The notes beneath the pieces are model-generated. The model did not search any database and was not told where the DNA came from. It worked only from the letters and a program-made list of their open reading frames with translations. Shown here piece by piece: positions 60,701 through 64,000 of a stretch of DNA of 64,000 nucleotides. The translations under genes and the position numbers were made by a program. Positions within the stretch are counted from its first letter, which is position 1. Every line of letters starts with the position of its first letter. The stretch comes from Amoebophrya sp. A120. Lineage: Eukaryota > Sar > Dinophyceae > Syndiniales > Amoebophryaceae. The stretch lies in contig CAJINV010000014.1 of the NCBI GenBank assembly GCA_905178155.1, positions 1,629,984-1,693,983 on the forward strand, in the 5' to 3' direction.

Positions 60701-61330
60701 GCACTAGGCCGCGTCCAGAAGCGAGATCTTCGGCGCACCATGATTGCCATTACTACGAGTACGAGTACGCTACAACTTTTGCAATGCGTAATTCGTTTCT
60801 CCAGGGAATCGATGTCGTTTCTTTTCACTCTTTTGGACAGAACGGCTTCGATTATGCTTCGCAAATATGTCATCAAGGGGTCTGGATTTGTGATGCGAGA
60901 TGTGAACGGAGGGCGGCAATTTATGACCATGTATGCGATTGGCCAGTTTATTTTTTGTCGTGCTGGAACTTCCAGCATGGAAGTCATTTTGTCGGGCGTC
61001 TTGCGCATGAATCTGCAACAAGCTTCGAAAAATCGAAATTCCTCATGCTTTTTGTGAGTTTCCCCGTACATCTACGCAAGCATTTATTCTTCATCTGCGA
61101 TGCGAGCTTCACCAGCAAGGCAAAATTATTCCAGATAATTCAGGTCTATATTTGCAGCGCATACCGATGTCGTCCAGTTCAGTTTGCAGGTTGAAAGCTT
61201 GAGTAGGGCCAGTACTTGCAGTCGTCGTCGTCCTCGTCGCCGGCGAGGATTGCGTGGGGAGATCAACTCGGACCAGGTTCGAGGGACCGCCGGTTGTACT
61301 TGCCGGAAGCACGGAGACCACGTCGGGCAT
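57784..61330 (-). CDS. Tubulin-binding cofactor C (TBCC) domain protein
   Basis: This gene has about nine exons broken by at least six introners. From the right: 61330-about 61158 (ATG, Ser/Thr-rich, then FNLQTELDDIGM), about 60856-60794 (coiled-coil helix), about 60583-60310, about 60190-59995, about 59695-59425, about 59262-59223, about 58985-58900, about 58692-58030, and a short last piece to 57784. The identity comes from the C-CAP/TBCC beta-helix: VELCDLADIHS, VVRLEGTTGVLHV, RGLQNCVV...GSCLL, QLRIH near the middle and PIIEDC...FAPY close after, where QLRIH and PIIE are the family landmarks. TBCC proteins help fold tubulin and activate GTP hydrolysis on beta-tubulin or Arl GTPases. The usual catalytic Arg cannot be placed reliably because the loop lies near exon joins. 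Confidence 0.75.
57875..58029 (-). mobile_element. Introner, family B, cofactor C gene
   Basis: GGCAAAAGTATCACGACGC pairs with GCGTAATACTTTTGCC. TATCC/GGATA flanks are related. It is 155 bp long. Confidence 0.7.
58988..59222 (-). mobile_element. Diverged family A introner, cofactor C gene
   Basis: The coding-strand ends are CAAAAGTGTCTGGGTCCTC and CCGGAACCAGACACATTTGC, clearly family A but diverged. It joins VELCDLADIHS to CVVRLEG. Confidence 0.7.
59265..59424 (-). mobile_element. Introner of B-like type, cofactor C gene
   Basis: ATTGCAAAGTTTTTACCGC and GCGGCAACTTTTGCATTGC form imperfect inverted ends, with TAT duplicated on the flanks. The exact frame across the junction is not fixed. Confidence 0.6.
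59701..59994 (-). mobile_element. Introner, family C, cofactor C gene
   Basis: The ends are GTCAGGATCGAAATCGACAA and TCGATTTCAATCCTGACAC in coding orientation. It separates PEHPAIFCCC from VRSKRPCEKF. Confidence 0.75.
60584..60793 (-). mobile_element. Introner, family B, cofactor C gene
   Basis: ACGCATTGCAAAAGTTGTAG and GTCAACGTTTGCACAGG form the inverted ends. The upstream exon ends LEKRI(T) and the downstream exon begins RILELQTM. Confidence 0.65.
60856..61158 (-). mobile_element. Diverged family A introner, cofactor C gene
   Basis: CTGCAAATATAGACCTG with a more distant TTATCTGGAA at one end is answered by GACATATTTGCGAAG at the other. It separates ELDDIGM from SIIEAVLSKRV. Confidence 0.55.
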
Positions 61331-61988
61331 GTTTAGAAGATCGTCTTCTACTATAACAGGCTCAGCTGCACAAATTAAAGAACTTTTAAAAATCTCGACT
61401 AGCTGCGAAAACCTACCTCAAAAGCTATCTCCTGTTGTATTTAGTGCGATGATTAGCTAGCTAGTTGAAAAGTCGTGGGCTGCCTCGTCGCGGATGCGCG
61501 GAGGACTTCGCACAAGAGAAAATGAGCATCGTCAACCCGAACCCCAACCAGCCCTACCGCTAACTGATGGCCCGGGACATGGGCGCGAGCACCGTTTTGT
61601 GAAGCCCGGCTGGGTCGTATACCTCCCTGAAGTTTTTCTGTTCTAAAAGCAGCAGTCTGCCGCTCTCCCCTTGAAGAAAAGGAGAAAAAGAGTAGCACTC
61701 CTTGCGCGTTTTGTAGCTCCCCGGCCCTATGTCCGCATGATGTGCGGAACTCTAGGCGTGCGCTTTTTGCCCAAGAGGAGCTCAACCAAAAAGAAGGGCC
61801 CTTTTAGGCCTGCGCTAGGGGATCCCCCCTCGGGACCCCCCTAGTGAATCAAGGAGCAAATCGCCGTAGCGCGGGGATTGGCCTCAGGAAAGGGGCAAAA
61901 GAGTGCAGGGGAAATTCGAGGGACCGCCGGTTCTACTTGCCGGAAGCACGGAGACCACGTCGGGCATGTTTAGAAGATCGTCTTCTAC
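61278..61988. repeat. 74-bp duplication of the cofactor C start region around a 563-bp insert
   Basis: Bases 61278-61351 and 61915-61988 are the same but for one or two bases. Both contain the complement of the start codon and first 17 codons of the cofactor C gene. The 563 bp between include a GC-rich stretch. This parallels the 50-bp duplication around an 858-bp insert at 16.6-17.6 kb. Confidence 0.75.
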
Positions 61989-61989
61989 A

Positions 61990-63200
61990 AAAAAAAATGT
62001 AGTCACACAACAACGAATATGTTTTTCCACAGAACAAGAGAACAACTACGCCTACTCCCAACACAGAATTCTTCTAACGTTTTTTCGTATATTGATATTC
62101 GTAAAAGTTCATCCGCATGACCAGCACGCAGGACTACATGGTATGTATCAAAAGGCGAAGATTTAACGTATCGATCTTTGACGTCTCAAGGATGTTGACA
62201 AAACTGCATGCAGAGTTCAGAGTCAACCTAAATTCCAGGCCGACGACGTTCATCCCCTGCGCCATGCAAGAGGATGACGATGAGGTTGAAGGCGGTGCCT
62301 TTGGCAGGATCGCAACACTTGCTCTTCATAGAAGCAATCAATTTATATTTTTTCTTCATAGAAGCGATCTTCACCTGGTTTCGTTTCTAGCTACTCTTGT
62401 TTTCTCTTACCGCATACTAAAAATAATCATCCTTATTTTCTGAGAAAAACAAATTAACAGGCTAAAACTAAGTACTTCCTGCAGCACTCAGCCCAGGTAC
62501 AACCAGTAGAACAATCGAAGTCCAACAACAATTCTGCTTCTCGTCGTCGGTTCAATTTTTTCCAAAGAACAATGATACGCGGACGTGGCGCTGGCAAACC
62601 GAAACCAATCAGCGAAGCTGGAAAATTTAATCTTCCACGACCTGGCATAATATCATCTACCTTTGTGCCAGGAATCTATGGCCCGCCTCTTGTTTTACAA
62701 TCTATCATCTACTGCGGCATCTGTTTTATTAGTGCCCGTTGTGTCCCCTTGTTTTTCGTTTTCCAAAGAAAAAAAAAAGGGTGTGCTTTCTATTAAAGAT
62801 GAAACGCTACTGGTGCGCTACGGTCTGCAGTTTCAAGTTCTGCAGCGTCCAATTGACAAAGAAATTTCCAATTGATATAATAGGAACATATATCACCACC
62901 TCACAGTCAAAAGACTTCGCTTATTCGGGTGCGGCAAAATCGCATTCCATGACAATTTTCGTCGTCGTCTCTGTGTGCGTTTCGTAAAGTCAGCGTGAAG
63001 AAGACCGCAGGCAAGTGTAGATAAAGTCGGCTTCACCTAGGTTGCTGAAATTTGTCTATTGTGCGTCCACGTGTATGTGGACGGTAAAAATTACTTCGCT
63101 TTGTAAAATCAATGTCGCCTCCTGCAGAAGAAGTTCCTAAAATAAAATCGACTCTTTCTTTTTCCTCAACAGCAAAATTGTTGTCCAGAACATTAACAGG
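61990..63200. other. Mostly non-coding region
   Basis: There is no confident gene. A 74-codon plus-strand frame from 62572 starts MIRGRGAGKPKPISEAGKF and may be a first exon, but nothing supports it beyond composition. Confidence 0.35.
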
Positions 63201-63203
63201 TAC

Positions 63204-63869
63204 TTAAACAACGGCACAGCTGCGGCTCTCCTCCGTGCAGCCCTGCCCCTGCTTGGAGCCCTCTACTACTTCTCGCGGCGTGGCAATGGAAAAGAGCTCC
63301 GGGCCCCCAGAGGTGCTGTGCCGTCGGGCAGCAGAAGACGAGGCCGAGGGAAAAGACGAGCCTTCATGGTTGTGATCTTCATTCGGTACTAGTAGATCAT
63401 GATGAGAAAGCTGCTGCTCCTGGGCCAGAGCCAAAGAGGTCGCGGTGCCAAGCAGCTCCGGCGCAACGTGCTGGTGCTGGGTGTGGTCTCGCTGCGCTTC
63501 CTGTGCTGCAAAGGCAAGGCAGCTGGTGCTTCCGATCAGAGCAGGGGCAGACGCACGTGTAGTAGTTTCTGTTCCTGCTTCGCATTCTGTTCCACGTCGC
63601 GTTTGGTCTGCATCTAGTACTGTAAGTGCTTCGGAAGGCGACGGAGCAGACCGACCGGCCACAAGCGACGATTTGGGATTATCATTTCCAAAGGTCGTTG
63701 TGCTTGTGGCCTTGAGAACCAGCTTTGCTTCGGCTATACCGGGGCCGCCGCTGATGATCAAAAGACCAAACGCGGCAACCACTGCGGCCGCATGACGCGA
63801 GCAGATATGCGAAGAGCTGGCGATTGTCTTCAACCCTCTGCGATGACCGGTGAAAGTAAGCGCAGCCAT
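63204..63869 (-). CDS. Possible secreted or membrane protein of 221 residues, unknown
   Basis: The first ATG is at 63869; the frame is open upstream only through a GTG. Residues about 27-48 (AAAVVAAFGLLIISGGPGIAEA) are a hydrophobic signal or anchor followed by a cleavage-like AEA. The rest is Ser/Thr/Ala/Gln/His-rich and of low complexity, with a few Cys. It may be only the first exon, because the window ends 131 bases beyond the ATG and introns are frequent here. No family recognised. Confidence 0.4.
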   Translation of the reverse strand: MAALTFTGHRRGLKTIASSSHICSRHAAAVVAAFGLLIISGGPGIAEAKLVLKATSTTTFGNDNPKSSLVAGRSAPSPSEALTVLDADQTRRGTECEAGTETTTRASAPALIGSTSCLAFAAQEAQRDHTQHQHVAPELLGTATSLALAQEQQLSHHDLLVPNEDHNHEGSSFPSASSSAARRHSTSGGPELFSIATPREVVEGSKQGQGCTEESRSCAVV

Positions 63870-64000
63870 CTTGCAATGTGGGGTGGCTCCTGTTACGGAG
63901 GCTCCTACCACTAGAGTAGATCGACTTGTTCTCGCTTTGTTTCGCACTTGCCAAAAGGAAAAGAACCGCTTGATTTTGTTGATGCCCCGAGCAGGAGGTT

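Noticed and set aside
1-64000. CRISPR arrays, bacterial operons, rRNA, tRNA or spliced-leader genes
   Set aside because: No evenly spaced repeat-spacer array or recognisable RNA gene was seen by eye, and gene structure is eukaryotic. A tRNA scan was not possible and could still find one.

Overview
The window looks like nuclear DNA of an intron-rich, gene-dense unicellular alveolate. The best guess is a syndinian dinoflagellate of the Amoebophrya type. The clue is a large set of introns that begin and end with long inverted repeats, fall into several sequence families and often lack GT...AG ends. To my knowledge introner-like introns of this kind have been described in Amoebophrya. The tubulin-cofactor, PUS10, EamA-transporter and TBCC-type genes are clearly eukaryotic. 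The species assignment is inference; no rRNA or spliced-leader sequence was found to confirm it.

Positions 1-16186 form one mobile element. Its ends are identical-looking terminal inverted repeats of at least 423 bp (1-423 and 15764-16186). Between them lie five genes: a spliced 1400-residue nuclear-type protein (1844-7134), a 381-residue protein (8308-9629), a 137-residue protein (9765-10178), a tyrosine recombinase on the minus strand (10549-11451) and a five-exon 638-residue protein with CxxC pairs (11678-14425). Its introns are ordinary GT-AG introns whose reading frames close exactly. No transposase, DNA polymerase, packaging ATPase or capsid gene was recognised apart from the tyrosine recombinase. 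This is the main candidate for an undescribed system.

From 16.2 to 30.6 kb are plus-strand host genes: a long cysteine-rich, probably extracellular protein with a PAN-like segment (about 17.6-23.4 kb), a DMT/EamA-type membrane transporter split over 5 kb (24.2-29.6 kb) and a small cysteine-rich reading frame (29.8-30.3 kb). The transporter has a 2.3-kb GC-rich intron full of repeats. From 30.6 to 33.7 kb is non-coding: AT-rich DNA around a 1.3-kb GC-rich island and a degenerate tandem repeat.

From 33.8 to 61.3 kb the recognised genes are all on the minus strand. In reading order from the right they are: a tubulin-binding cofactor C protein (61.3-57.8), a type II membrane protein with LEA2/DUF3712-like repeats (56.3-51.2), a small reading frame (50.7-50.5), PUS10 pseudouridine synthase (50.1-46.7), three tandem cysteine-rich zinc-binding paralogues (46.2-41.7), an AIG1-like GTPase with a C-terminal J-like domain (40.8-37.6) and a multi-pass membrane protein (36.6-33.9). 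A possible secreted protein lies at 63.9-63.2. Many of these genes carry introners, at least six in the cofactor C gene and five in the DUF3712-like gene. Exon borders in introner-containing genes are often approximate because the splice sites cannot be fixed by eye.
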